A stretch of DNA of 24,133 nucleotides from Parabacteroides sp. Lineage in GTDB: Bacteria > Bacteroidota > Bacteroidia > Bacteroidales > Tannerellaceae. Every line of letters starts with the position of its first letter. Position 1 is the stretch's first letter. The notes beneath the pieces were generated by a model that made no database searches, was not told the origin of the DNA, and was given only the letters and a program-made list of their open reading frames with translations. The stretch is taken from assembly GCA_020026285.1 (NCBI GenBank), contig JAHHQS010000045.1, positions 1 to 24,133 on the forward strand, in the 5' to 3' direction. Below, one piece after another: positions 14,912 through 23,056 of the stretch. A program made the position numbers and the translations under genes.

Positions 14912-15090
14912 TAACTTTGCAACAGAGATAAATATTTTCCTCTGTAACTATTGTAGACAGAGGAAAGCATATACACCAATCTCTAATGTATTTCCTCCTT
15001 ACAGAAGGAAGATATACTGTTGGAGAATCGTTTCACCAGCTATAAAAAACAAAAAACGAGGAAGGACTTTGTAATCCCTCCTCGTTTATA
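14912..15090 (+). ncRNA. Candidate structured small RNA with own promoter
   Basis: In the 403-nt gap 14709-15111 a perfect -7 box TAACTTTG (14912-14919, followed by C) points at no convincing gene. The predicted transcript from about 14926 contains a perfect 10-bp hairpin (14936-14945 with 14957-14966) and a second hairpin (GTAT/ATAC at 14988-14991 and 15014-15017, enclosing TTCCT/AGGAA at 14992-14996 and 15006-15010). It ends at the terminator-like stem 15054-15087. The overlapping frame 14808-15074 starts far upstream of the promoter and looks non-coding. No known RNA family recognised. Confidence 0.35.
15045..15087 (-). terminator. Terminator of the FloA/phosphorylase operon
   Basis: AAACGAGGAAGGA (15054-15066) pairs with TCCCTCCTCGTTT (15075-15087) with one mismatch. 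On the minus strand TTTTTTGTTTTTT follows, a strong intrinsic terminator 24 nt after the phosphorylase stop. The stem may also end the plus-strand candidate small RNA, where the following sequence is pyrimidine-rich. Confidence 0.8.
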
Positions 15091-15111
15091 TCTCTTTCTT
15101 TTCAGAACCCA

Positions 15112-15975
15112 TTAAATGCGATCCAATACCTTACGGATTAAATCCGGCATAGAACCTTTATATTCCGTATTCATATTCTCTCCTTTTCGATCGGCAATGA
15201 TACAGCAGACAGTCATGGCACGATGGCCCATCAGAGCTGCAAGTCCGGCTAAAGAAGAGCTCTCCATTTCAAAGTTGGTAATCTGATAATCCTTCCAATG
15301 GAAATTCTGAATTTTCTGATTCAGCTGCGGATCGGCAAGTGGCAGACGAAGCTTTCTTCCCTGCGGTCCGTAGAATCCGTTGGCGGCAATCGTTACTCCA
15401 TGAATAATTTCATCCTGACAGATCTGTTCTATCAACGAAGAACTGGCCGAAACCACGTATGGCTTCAGTCTTTCCAGTTTCCAATCAAGCTGCTTTAATA
15501 ACTCCTCTTCGAATGGAAGATCACGAACCTTTTCCGTTTCTCCATAGAAATACAGAACGCCATCAAACCCGATAGACTTTTCGGCAGCTACATACGTTCC
15601 AATCGGAGTGAAATCCTGTAAACCGCCGCTTGTACCCACACGAACCATCGTCAGCTGACGAAAATCGGGCTTAACAGTACGAGTCTTGAAATCGACGTTT
15701 GCCAAAGCATCAAGTTCATTCAATACAATATCGATATTGTCGGTACCAATTCCATGAGACAAGGTAGTAATCCGTTTTCCCTTGTAAGTTCCGGTAATTG
15801 TATGAAACTCACGACTGGAAACTTCACATTCGATGGAATCGAAATTAGAGGCAACCATCGTAACACGTTCCGGATCGCCTACCATCAGTATACGATCGGC
15901 CAGCTGTTCCGGCTTCAGATGTAGATGAAATGCACTTCCATCAGCATTAATAACTAATTCAGAAGGAGCTATCAT
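15112..15975 (-). CDS. Nucleoside phosphorylase (uridine phosphorylase-like)
   Basis: NP-I family enzyme that would split a nucleoside with phosphate to give base and ribose 1-phosphate. Landmarks in the 287-residue protein are GDPERV (33-38, phosphate-binding Arg), SHGIGTDN (about 73-80), VRVGTSGGL (about 111-119) and the [12 protein letters not shown] segment near residue 233, where Glu/Met contact the ribose. The overall pattern is closer to uridine phosphorylase than to trimeric PNP, but base specificity is uncertain. The start codon overlaps the last four nt of floA, which implies translational coupling. It is the last gene of the operon before the 15045-15087 terminator. Confidence 0.88.
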   Translation of the reverse strand: MIAPSELVINADGSAFHLHLKPEQLADRILMVGDPERVTMVASNFDSIECEVSSREFHTITGTYKGKRITTLSHGIGTDNIDIVLNELDALANVDFKTRTVKPDFRQLTMVRVGTSGGLQDFTPIGTYVAAEKSIGFDGVLYFYGETEKVRDLPFEEELLKQLDWKLERLKPYVVSASSSLIEQICQDEIIHGVTIAANGFYGPQGRKLRLPLADPQLNQKIQNFHWKDYQITNFEMESSSLAGLAALMGHRAMTVCCIIADRKGENMNTEYKGSMPDLIRKVLDRI

Positions 15976-16970
15976 TGTTTCAGAGGTTCAGAGATGGAGG
16001 TTGTTGATTCCGGTTTAGCAATAGCATCGCGCATATTGGTATCAGCTTCAATATTCTTCATCTTATAATAATCCATAATACCTAAGTTACCGGATCTGAA
16101 AGCATCAGCCATAGCTTTAGGAACTTCGGCTTCTGCTTCAATCACCTTGGCACGAGCTTCCTGAGCTTTCGCCATCATCTCCTGTTCAAGAGCGACAGCC
16201 ATAGCACGACGTTCTTCGGCCTTAGCCTGAGCAATATTCTTATCAGCCTGAGCCTGATCCATCAACAGATAAGCACCAATGTTCTTACCTATATCGATAT
16301 CGGCAATATCAATGGAAAGAATCTCGAATGCGGTTCCGGCATCAAGACCTTTACGCAAAACCAGCTTGGAAATAGAATCCGGATTCTCCAATACTGATTT
16401 ATGAGATTCTGAAGAACCGATTGAAGAAACAATACCTTCACCAACACGGGCCAATACAGTCTCTTCGCCAGCGCCCCCCACCAGCTGCTTAATGTTTGCA
16501 CGAACCGTAACACGAGCTTTGGCTATCAACTGAATGCCATCCTTGGCAACAGCCGTTACCGGAGGTGTATTGATGACTTTCGGATTCACCGACATCTGAA
16601 CGGCTTCGAATACATCACGACCAGCCAGATCGATCGCAGTAGCCATCTGGAATGTCAGTTCTATATTTGCTTTCGATGCAGAAACCAAAGCATGAACCAC
16701 CTTTTCCACATGACCGCCGGCCAGATAATGCGCTTCCAGTTCATCACGAGTCAACGTTTTCAATCCAGCCTTATGAGCCTCAATCATAGCCTGAGTAATC
16801 ACATAAGGAGGGACCTTACGGATACGCATCAGGAACAACTGAAGCAACGAAATGTTTACTCCTGAAACCTTTGCCGATATCCAAAGCAGGAAAGGCACAT
16901 AGTAAAAGAAAATAGCGAGAAGCAGCACCACTGCTCCAACCACTATCAAAGGAAATGTAGTGTCCATCAT
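15972..16970 (-). CDS. floA: Flotillin-like protein FloA
   Basis: A 332-residue SPFH-domain membrane scaffold of the FloA/YqfA family, associated in other bacteria with functional membrane microdomains. A hydrophobic N-terminal hairpin (about 7-35, [20 protein letters not shown]) anchors it. The SPFH region follows (about 36-230, with [20 protein letters not shown] and [20 protein letters not shown]). An Ala/Glu-rich coiled coil (about 235-290, [19 protein letters not shown]) precedes [20 protein letters not shown]. Length is that of the family. The NfeD gene lies 27 nt upstream, the classic nfeD-floA pairing; the overlapping phosphorylase is less usual. Confidence 0.95.
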   Translation of the reverse strand: MMDTTFPLIVVGAVVLLLAIFFYYVPFLLWISAKVSGVNISLLQLFLMRIRKVPPYVITQAMIEAHKAGLKTLTRDELEAHYLAGGHVEKVVHALVSASKANIELTFQMATAIDLAGRDVFEAVQMSVNPKVINTPPVTAVAKDGIQLIAKARVTVRANIKQLVGGAGEETVLARVGEGIVSSIGSSESHKSVLENPDSISKLVLRKGLDAGTAFEILSIDIADIDIGKNIGAYLLMDQAQADKNIAQAKAEERRAMAVALEQEMMAKAQEARAKVIEAEAEVPKAMADAFRSGNLGIMDYYKMKNIEADTNMRDAIAKPESTTSISEPLKQ

Positions 16971-16997
16971 TGTATAAATTTAATTGTTTATAATCTA

Positions 16998-17465
16998 TTA
17001 TTTACGACGTACTATCACCGAGTACAATTCAATACGATCCAGCACCACCGGTGTATTCTCGTCGAGAAACCCCAACTCTGATTTGGCCTCAACTACCACA
17101 TTCCCAAACTTGACTTTACCTTGTGGCGCCAGACGAGAAATCGTTATACCTTCGTCACCTTCCTTCAGACCCAGATCACGATTCGAAGTTAGTCGGGAAT
17201 CCACTTCTGCATGAAGAGCCATCTTTTCCAAAGAGCGGGAACGCATAAACTTAAATATTCCAATACCAAAAGCTAGAATCGAAACTATCAGCGTTATATT
17301 TCCAACCATAAAACTTATGCCATAAGCATAATACAAACCTCCGGCGGCAAAGAACAATCCTCCTAATCCGGCCAAAGTCAATCCGGGAAAGAGAAATATT
17401 TCAGCTAATCCCAAAACAATAGCAATCAGCATGACTATTGCCAAAATAATGAATTGTGCAATCAT
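16998..17465 (-). CDS. NfeD family membrane protein (short form)
   Basis: A 155-residue partner of flotillin-type proteins. Hydrophobic segments at about 4-22, 26-45 and 52-70 are followed by a short basic linker and a C-terminal OB-fold domain (about 90-152, with SNRDLGLKEGDEGITISRLA and GKVKFGNVVVEAKSELGFLD). It lacks the ClpP-like protease domain of long NfeD proteins. Position directly upstream of floA supports the assignment; short NfeD proteins are thought to help organise SPFH oligomers. Twenty nt separate it from the TPR/PD40 gene. Confidence 0.9.
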   Translation of the reverse strand: MIAQFIILAIVMLIAIVLGLAEIFLFPGLTLAGLGGLFFAAGGLYYAYGISFMVGNITLIVSILAFGIGIFKFMRSRSLEKMALHAEVDSRLTSNRDLGLKEGDEGITISRLAPQGKVKFGNVVVEAKSELGFLDENTPVVLDRIELYSVIVRRK

Positions 17466-17485
17466 AATATTTAATTTAATTGGTA

Positions 17486-18910
17486 TTACTTCAAAGCTTT
17501 AACCTCAGCATTACGAGCTTTCTTTTCCAATTCTGCAGCCTGAGGAATCATTTTATTCAATTTCTCTTCCAAGCTGAGAATCGTTGTTTTCAGCTGATCT
17601 CGTTTTGCAGGATTCTTGGTATACTGCAAACGAAGATCGTCCAATTTTTTTTCAGTTGAACTAATCTCACGCTTCAAAGAATTACATTTCTGATAGATTG
17701 ATTTAGCTTCGGACGATTTGAAATCATTCCAACTATAATAAATCCGATTATCATTGATAACCAAATCAAAATCTTTCTTAACCTCTTTCTTTCCGAAAGG
17801 TATTTCCTGATGGGCCAGCTGTATCAGTTCCGAATAATTTTCTCCCGGCACCCATGAATCTTTGATAGAGTAAACCGCAGCACGAGCACGCTTCAGATCC
17901 ATATTCTCTGTTTCAACACGCTGTTTTTCCTCACTCATTACAAACAGATACACACACACGTTACCCTCTTCCTGGAAACGATCAGAAACAAACCATCCCA
18001 AACCTTTCACCTCATCGAAAATAATCATATAATCGTTATATGGAGAGTTGAACGGCATACCTAATCTTTCGGGAGCCAGATAAGTATCTGAATTCATATT
18101 ATAACGAGTAACAAACAAGTCACTTCCTCCAATTGTATTTTCATCAACCGATGAGAAATAAAGAGTCACACCATCCGACATAACGAATGGATAATTGTCT
18201 TCAGTAGGATTTTCGACATTCAAAGGCAAACGTTTCTCATCTGCCCACTGATCGATCAATTTTGATTTAGAGTATAGTGAATAGAAATTCTCTTCAGACG
18301 GACGAGCATAAAAAACCTTGTTCCCTTTCTGATTCACATAAACAGAAGAAGTAATACCTGATTCACCGAAGAAGTTCTCGTAAGTATCCAACTTTCCACA
18401 TTCTTCACTCAATGTATAAGCAGACAGGAACTGCTTCTTGTCCATCACCACACTGTCGATAATCTGAACATTTTCCACTTTATCCATCATACGCAAGGCA
18501 TCTTCCAGAATATCCAGACGAGCTTCAGCCTCAACAGTATCTCTCTTCTTCTTTTCCAACCATTCGATATACTGTTCATACATATCTACAGCATCCTCGA
18601 AACGATAGTTTTTGTAATAAACTTCACCTAAATAACGGAAAGATTCGATATAGCGACGTTTCACAGCAAATGAAAGATGTTTCTCGGCTGCTTTCAAATC
18701 GTTGGTCTCGTAACAGCAAACACCATACCAGAAATTATATGTCGTATTACTTGGAGATTTCTTTACAAAATTCTCAAAGGCGGGTTTAGCTTTAGCATAT
18801 TCTCCATTATTGAATAATTCTTTTGCTTCATTAAGGCTCTGAGCATGTAATTGTCCGCATAACAATACCACACCCAAAGAATAAAACAATTTTCTCATGA
18901 ATGGTTTCAT
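17486..18910 (-). CDS. Exported TPR and PD40-like repeat protein
   Basis: A 474-residue secreted protein of unknown role. The signal peptide (MRKLFYSLGVVLLCGQLHAQ) is cleaved after the AQ of HAQ. TPR motifs follow (roughly 25-130, e.g. AKELFNNGEYAKAKPAFENF). A WD40-like PD40 region comes next (about 190-330, with NKVFYARPSEENFYSLY and GVTLYFSSVDENTIGGSDLF). The C-terminus is a coiled coil (about 400-465, SLKREISSTEKKLDDLRLQY). The TPR-PD40 layout recalls PorE-like and OmpA-associated envelope proteins, but no OmpA domain is present. A longer frame to 18946 overlaps the -7 box, so starts at 18910 or 18898 are likelier. It leads the nfeD-floA-phosphorylase operon. Confidence 0.85.
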   Translation of the reverse strand: MKPFMRKLFYSLGVVLLCGQLHAQSLNEAKELFNNGEYAKAKPAFENFVKKSPSNTTYNFWYGVCCYETNDLKAAEKHLSFAVKRRYIESFRYLGEVYYKNYRFEDAVDMYEQYIEWLEKKKRDTVEAEARLDILEDALRMMDKVENVQIIDSVVMDKKQFLSAYTLSEECGKLDTYENFFGESGITSSVYVNQKGNKVFYARPSEENFYSLYSKSKLIDQWADEKRLPLNVENPTEDNYPFVMSDGVTLYFSSVDENTIGGSDLFVTRYNMNSDTYLAPERLGMPFNSPYNDYMIIFDEVKGLGWFVSDRFQEEGNVCVYLFVMSEEKQRVETENMDLKRARAAVYSIKDSWVPGENYSELIQLAHQEIPFGKKEVKKDFDLVINDNRIYYSWNDFKSSEAKSIYQKCNSLKREISSTEKKLDDLRLQYTKNPAKRDQLKTTILSLEEKLNKMIPQAAELEKKARNAEVKALK

Positions 18911-18943
18911 TTCTTTATAGACTTTTATAATATATTCCAACGT

Positions 18944-18951
18944 CAAAGATA
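18944..18951 (-). promoter_or_regulatory. Candidate -7 box for TPR/nfeD/floA operon
   Basis: TATCTTTG on the minus strand matches TAnnTTTG, 34 nt before the start codon at 18910. Together with the plus-strand box at 18974-18981 it forms a near-perfect inverted repeat. Confidence 0.65.
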
Positions 18952-18973
18952 GAAATAAAATTGTGTTTTATTC

Positions 18974-18981
18974 TATCTTTG
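18974..18981 (+). promoter_or_regulatory. Candidate -7 box for ttcA operon
   Basis: TATCTTTG matches TAnnTTTG and is followed by GC, 18 nt before the ttcA ATG at 18999. It mirrors the divergent minus-strand box, so the two promoters share their upstream elements. Confidence 0.65.
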
Positions 18982-18998
18982 CATCGTTATTTAGAAAT

Positions 18999-19745
18999 AT
19001 GGCAAAACTAACAGAAGAAGAACTGCACTTCCGAAAAGTGGAAGAGAAAGTCAGAAAAGCAATCCGTGAGTATCAATTAATTTCTGATGGCGATAAAATA
19101 CTAATAGGCCTGTCGGGAGGAAAAGATTCATTAGCTTTAATGGAATTTCTAGGCCGTCGATCACGTATTTTCCAGCCTAGATTCAAACTTATGGCTGCTC
19201 ATATTGTTATGACCAATATTCCATATAGTTCCGACAGTGAATATTTGAAAAGTCTGGCCGATGAATATAACATTCCTTTCATCCTGCACGAAACCAGCTT
19301 CGACCCTTCAACCGATAAAAGGAAGGCTCCATGTTTTCTTTGTTCATGGATGAGAAGAAAGGCGATGTTTGAAATAGCCAAAGCAAACGGATGTAATAAA
19401 ATTGCTCTCGGACATCATCAGGACGATATTCTCGAAACACTATTGATGAATCTGACACATCAGGGAGCTTTTGGATCCATGCCGCCCAAGTTGAAGATGA
19501 ATAAATTCGATATGGAAATCATTCGTCCTCTCTGTCTTGTAAGCGAAAAAGATATCATTCAGATTGCTCAATGGCGTGCCTATAAGAAACAATTGAAGAA
19601 CTGCCCTTATGAAACTGTATCAAGCAGAAGCTCTATGAAAGATTTATTGAAACAGATGGAAGCAATCAATCCTGAAGCCAGATACAGTTTGTGGGGTAGC
19701 ATGACTAATATACAAACAGATTATTTACCTCAGAAAAAGAAATAA
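18999..19745 (+). CDS. ttcA: tRNA 2-thiocytidine(32) synthetase TtcA-like
   Basis: ATP- and iron-sulfur-dependent enzyme that thiolates C32 of certain tRNAs. The 248-residue protein has the PP-loop SGGKDS (39-44), the CxxC pair APCFLCSWMRRK with Cys112 and Cys115, the GHHQDD motif (138-143), and a downstream Cys202 in KNCPYE that fits the third cluster ligand. It lies within the TtcA/TtuA family, with TtcA-type architecture. The frame extends to an ATG at 18963, which would cover the -7 box, so MAKLTEEELHF at 18999 is preferred. It is first of a four-gene plus-strand operon. Confidence 0.9.
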   Translation: MAKLTEEELHFRKVEEKVRKAIREYQLISDGDKILIGLSGGKDSLALMEFLGRRSRIFQPRFKLMAAHIVMTNIPYSSDSEYLKSLADEYNIPFILHETSFDPSTDKRKAPCFLCSWMRRKAMFEIAKANGCNKIALGHHQDDILETLLMNLTHQGAFGSMPPKLKMNKFDMEIIRPLCLVSEKDIIQIAQWRAYKKQLKNCPYETVSSRSSMKDLLKQMEAINPEARYSLWGSMTNIQTDYLPQKKK

Positions 19746-19749
19746 CATT

Positions 19750-20121
19750 ATGCAAGGTTTTCTAACCATTCTCATGTTGGTTATCTCCAACATATTCATG
19801 ACTTGTGCCTGGTATGGCCACTTAAAAATGAAACAGCAGTTCAGCTGGTTCGAACATCTTCCTCTAATAGGAGTCATTCTGTTCAGCTGGTTCCTGGCCT
19901 TCTTCGAATATTGTTTTCAGGTTCCGGCCAACCGAATCGGATTCCGGGACAATGGTGGTCCTTTCAGTCTGATTCAGCTGAAAGTAATTCAGGAAGTAAT
20001 CACATTAGTCGTATTCGTCATCTTCAGTACAGTAGCATTCAAAGGAGAATCCCTTAAATGGAATCATGCCTTAGCATTCGTTTTTCTGGTTGCTGCAGTT
20101 TACCTGGTATTCAAAAAATAA
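19750..20121 (+). CDS. DUF486 family small membrane protein
   Basis: A 123-residue inner-membrane protein with four hydrophobic segments (about 3-20, 36-53, 77-94 and 104-120). The family hallmarks FMTCAWYGHLK and LAFFEYCFQVPANRIG are clear. The DUF486 family is related to half-size DMT transporters, and its members have no firmly assigned substrate. It starts 4 nt after the ttcA stop and 14 nt before the zinc-ribbon gene, so it is co-transcribed with them. Confidence 0.88.
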   Translation: MQGFLTILMLVISNIFMTCAWYGHLKMKQQFSWFEHLPLIGVILFSWFLAFFEYCFQVPANRIGFRDNGGPFSLIQLKVIQEVITLVVFVIFSTVAFKGESLKWNHALAFVFLVAAVYLVFKK

Positions 20122-20135
20122 AAACAATTCATTTC

Positions 20136-20342
20136 ATGAGAAAATTAGTTTGTCCGCAATGTAAGATTGCAGCCATGTACGTTAAGAATGAGGCAAACGA
20201 ACGTCTGCTTGTCTATGTAACAACCGAAGGAGAAGTCATTCCCAAGAATCCGGAAGAATCAACCGAAGGATTCGATCTGACCGAAGTTTATTGTCTTGGT
20301 TGTTCCTGGCACGGCTCTCCCAAACGTATGGTTAAATACTAA
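20136..20342 (+). CDS. Small zinc-ribbon protein
   Basis: A 68-residue protein with two knuckles, CPQC (Cys6, Cys9) and CLGC (Cys53, Cys56), that would bind one zinc. Between them lies a short beta-type segment (RLLVYVTTEGEVIP). No function known. A longer frame from 20058 overlaps the upstream DUF486 gene, so MRKLVCPQC is taken as the start. The next gene starts 3 nt after its stop, implying coupled translation. Confidence 0.75.
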   Translation: MRKLVCPQCKIAAMYVKNEANERLLVYVTTEGEVIPKNPEESTEGFDLTEVYCLGCSWHGSPKRMVKY

Positions 20343-20345
20343 GTC

Positions 20346-21101
20346 ATGACATACAACGATTTATTACATAGACTCACTGTTCTGAATAAAGATAACGGAA
20401 CTGAATTTACACAAACGGACCGTCTTTCTCTTATCAAAGAGATCCTAAGGGATTCATCCTACACGATTCTTTACGAAGGGAAACTTTCTTTAGTCTATGG
20501 CATGGCAAACGAAGATAAATCCTTTTCCTCAACCACTCTGATTTCTACTCACATTGATTGTGTATATCAACAATGTTTTTGTCAGGAAGAAGAAGATTAC
20601 TGGAAAGGAACTTTCGACAACAGTGCAACCAATGCCGCAGTTATTCAGCTGATGCTTGAGAACCGACTCGATAAGCATGTCCTGATCTCATTTAATGGAG
20701 ATGAAGAAATATCCTCCAACGGAGCCAAGGAAGTCGTAAACTGGCTGAATCAGCAAAATGCTCTTTCTGAAAAAGTGATTGTACTGGATGTTACTAACGA
20801 AGGCTGGGAAGATGAAGTTTCCTATACGATCGAAAACGACAAGAACTTCGATATTCTGACCGGATTCCAGATTGTATCACTGTTACAGAATTTAGAATTG
20901 CCGTGTATCTTCTTGCATGATGCCCTCCCTGACGAATCCTGGGTTTATGGAGAGAAAGTTTTTCCCGATAAACCAGCTTTACCTTGTCTGAGTCTGTGTA
21001 TCCCCGTCGGAGGAGACATGCATAGTAACGAAGGTTGTCTGCTTCGTAAAAATTCAATCGAGAACTATCAGCTAGTCTTGGAAAAGATCAGTCAATTATA
21101 A
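20346..21101 (+). CDS. M28/M42-like zinc metallohydrolase
   Basis: A 251-residue protein with the metal-site pattern of M28/M42 aminopeptidases. STHIDCV has His69 and Asp71, GTFDNSATNA has the bridging-type Asp91, GDEEI has Glu120 (base) and Glu121 (ligand), VLDVTNEG has Asp148, and GGDMHSNEG has His226. All expected di-zinc ligand positions are therefore filled. It is shorter than M42 enzymes and lacks a signal peptide, so it is probably cytoplasmic. Substrate is unknown. It is the last gene of the ttcA operon and is followed by a strong terminator. Confidence 0.8.
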   Translation: MTYNDLLHRLTVLNKDNGTEFTQTDRLSLIKEILRDSSYTILYEGKLSLVYGMANEDKSFSSTTLISTHIDCVYQQCFCQEEEDYWKGTFDNSATNAAVIQLMLENRLDKHVLISFNGDEEISSNGAKEVVNWLNQQNALSEKVIVLDVTNEGWEDEVSYTIENDKNFDILTGFQIVSLLQNLELPCIFLHDALPDESWVYGEKVFPDKPALPCLSLCIPVGGDMHSNEGCLLRKNSIENYQLVLEKISQL

Positions 21102-21123
21102 AAATCAAAATCTCTATAAAGTG

Positions 21124-21168
21124 AAAAATCCTGATATCGATCTTACACAATCAATATCAGGATTTTTT
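21124..21168 (+). terminator. Strong intrinsic terminator after ttcA operon
   Basis: A 14-bp perfect stem, AAAAATCCTGATAT (21124-21137) with its complement at 21154-21167, is followed by T residues on plus. A short extra pairing lies in the loop. The A run on the left arm also gives a T run on the minus strand, so it can serve the convergent sulfatase gene too. Confidence 0.85.
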
Positions 21169-21203
21169 ACCTCAACTCTTTACAAGAGATCAATACCTAT
21201 ACA

Positions 21204-22730
21204 TTATAACTCAAGAATATCTTTCACCTGTTTCCATTCATTTCCTTTATCATCCGGCTGAGGAGCACCCGGAGTACTACGACCTTCACGAATGTATTTC
21301 AATAACAGATCTTTTAATTCACGTACCTTTTCTGGATGTTCGGCTTCTACATTCTTCGTCTCCTCAACATCTGTTGCCATATTATATAACTGCACTTTAG
21401 GAAGTCCTTCCAATGCCTTTTTATCACCTGGCTTCGGAGCACTCCAACCACCCGAACTGGCAGACAATAACAATTTCCATTCTCCCTTACGAATCGTAAA
21501 CTGTCCGTTTATTGAATGATGTACTGTCGCTTCACGTATTGGAGCCACTTCTGTTTCTGAAGTGATAGCCGGAAGCAAATTGTAACTATCCTCTCCTTCT
21601 GAATCTTTTAGCTTATAATTATTGATGGCTGCAAATGTTGCATAGAAGTCTGTCAGACAAACCGTCTGATTAACATGATGATGTTTTGCTTTTGCCGGCC
21701 AACGCAAAATACATGGAATACGATGTCCGCCGTCAAACAAATCAGCCTTATGACCACGATAAATAGAATTAGGATAATGATTCTGAGCTTTTAATTCGTC
21801 TATTCCCGCTGCCGGACTACATCCGTTATCCGTTGTAAATACGACTATTGTATTATCTTTTTCTCCGGATTCTTCGATAGCCTTCATCACTCTGCCAACC
21901 ATAGCATCCACCATCAGAACAAAGTCTCCATATTCACCCAATCCGGACTTCCCTCTAAATTCAGCTGTGGGCAAAATTGGTGTATGAGGAGCAGGAAGAG
22001 GTAGATACAAGAAATAAGGCTGATCTGATTTCGCCTTTTCCTTGATGTATGAACAGGCACGACCTGTCAGATTCGGTAAAACCTCTTCATGTACGAAATC
22101 GGAACCTGTTGGTCCTTCACGCCACCAGCTGTATTTTCCTTTATTGACTGTCTTTCTATTTGGCAATGCCGTAGGTTTATCATTTTCTATATAAACATAA
22201 GGAGCCATATCCAACGATCCACAGAAACCATAATAATAATCAAAGCCTCGTGTAGTAGGACCATTCTTTACAGGTTTGCTATAATCAACACTGTCTTTTC
22301 CTGCATCAATATTGTTCCAATCCCAGCCTAAATGCCATTTACCAATTCCAGCTGTTGTATAACCCTGCCGGCGAAGCATGGAAGCCATCGTTTCACGACC
22401 TTCCTTAATCAATGCTTTTGAATAACCACTCAAAACACCATCCTTCAAGTTTGAACGCCAGTTATATCGTCCAGTCAATATACCATAACGAGTAGGAGTA
22501 CTTACAGAAGAACTGGAGTGAGCATCCGTAAAGCAAACCCCTTCACGAGCCAGCTGATCTATATTTTCTGTATTTATCTTCGATTTCTTACCCAAATAGG
22601 ATACATCACCATAACCCATATCATCACATAGAATAAAAACGATATTGGGCTGTTTGGGCTTTTCTTCTGCCACATTACAAGAAACGAGTGTTGCCAGTGT
22701 TCCAACTGCTAAAAGTGTTTTGTTCTTCAT
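21204..22730 (-). CDS. Ser-type sulfatase lipoprotein (S1 family)
   Basis: Hydrolyses sulfate esters, typically on host or algal glycans. The 508-residue product has a lipoprotein signal with lipobox LVSC (Cys18). The catalytic core opens with NIVFILCDDMGYGD (metal-binding Asp36, Asp37). The sulfatase signature STPTR places the formylglycine precursor at Ser77, the Ser-type modified by the anaerobic enzyme anSME rather than by Cys-dependent FGE. GKWHLG and TTDNGCSP are further active-site motifs. Formylglycine maturation must happen before export; no anSME gene lies here. It is a lone gene with no SusC/D pair or glycosidase next to it. Confidence 0.92.
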   Translation of the reverse strand: MKNKTLLAVGTLATLVSCNVAEEKPKQPNIVFILCDDMGYGDVSYLGKKSKINTENIDQLAREGVCFTDAHSSSSVSTPTRYGILTGRYNWRSNLKDGVLSGYSKALIKEGRETMASMLRRQGYTTAGIGKWHLGWDWNNIDAGKDSVDYSKPVKNGPTTRGFDYYYGFCGSLDMAPYVYIENDKPTALPNRKTVNKGKYSWWREGPTGSDFVHEEVLPNLTGRACSYIKEKAKSDQPYFLYLPLPAPHTPILPTAEFRGKSGLGEYGDFVLMVDAMVGRVMKAIEESGEKDNTIVVFTTDNGCSPAAGIDELKAQNHYPNSIYRGHKADLFDGGHRIPCILRWPAKAKHHHVNQTVCLTDFYATFAAINNYKLKDSEGEDSYNLLPAITSETEVAPIREATVHHSINGQFTIRKGEWKLLLSASSGGWSAPKPGDKKALEGLPKVQLYNMATDVEETKNVEAEHPEKVRELKDLLLKYIREGRSTPGAPQPDDKGNEWKQVKDILEL

Positions 22731-23056
22731 AACATTATATTTTCATTAACTTAAGCTGGACGAATTTAGGAATTTATCCTGTATAAGTCTATTAAGACTC
22801 CGTATTTTTACGAAAATCTTTTTTATTTTTTATGCTTTAGTATTCTTCTCCATAACATATTCCTAATAAGAAAGCCTTTTGACCTTTACTTTTCGGCAAA
22901 CCTTTATAGTCGATTAACTAAAACAAGAAATGAGATATGTATAAAATAATAAATACATATCTCATTTCTTATTTGCAAGCATCACATAGCTTATAATTTC
23001 TCTATATCCTCTATAGAAAGTCCAGTCAAACCTCGTGTTTTAATCCTATTTATTTG
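22731..23056. other. 326-nt intergenic region
   Basis: This holds the upstream region of the sulfatase gene (22731-22924) and the terminator at 22925-22970. No exact TAnnTTTG box was found on the minus strand; the nearest is TAAATTCG at 22761-22768, one mismatch. I see no coding frame or RNA gene. Confidence 0.6.
22925..22970 (-). terminator. Long hairpin terminator after TlpA-like gene
   Basis: A perfect 18-bp AT-rich stem (22925-22942 with 22953-22970) encloses a 10-nt loop of A and T. On the minus strand GTTTTAG follows. It lies about 87 nt after the stop of the TlpA-like gene and upstream of the sulfatase, so it separates the two transcripts. Confidence 0.75.

Noticed and set aside
14808..15074. 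88-residue plus-strand frame in the gap after GH78
   Set aside because: Low-complexity, Phe/Leu/Tyr-rich start and basic tail with no recognisable domain; it begins 104 nt before the only good promoter box and spans three RNA stems.
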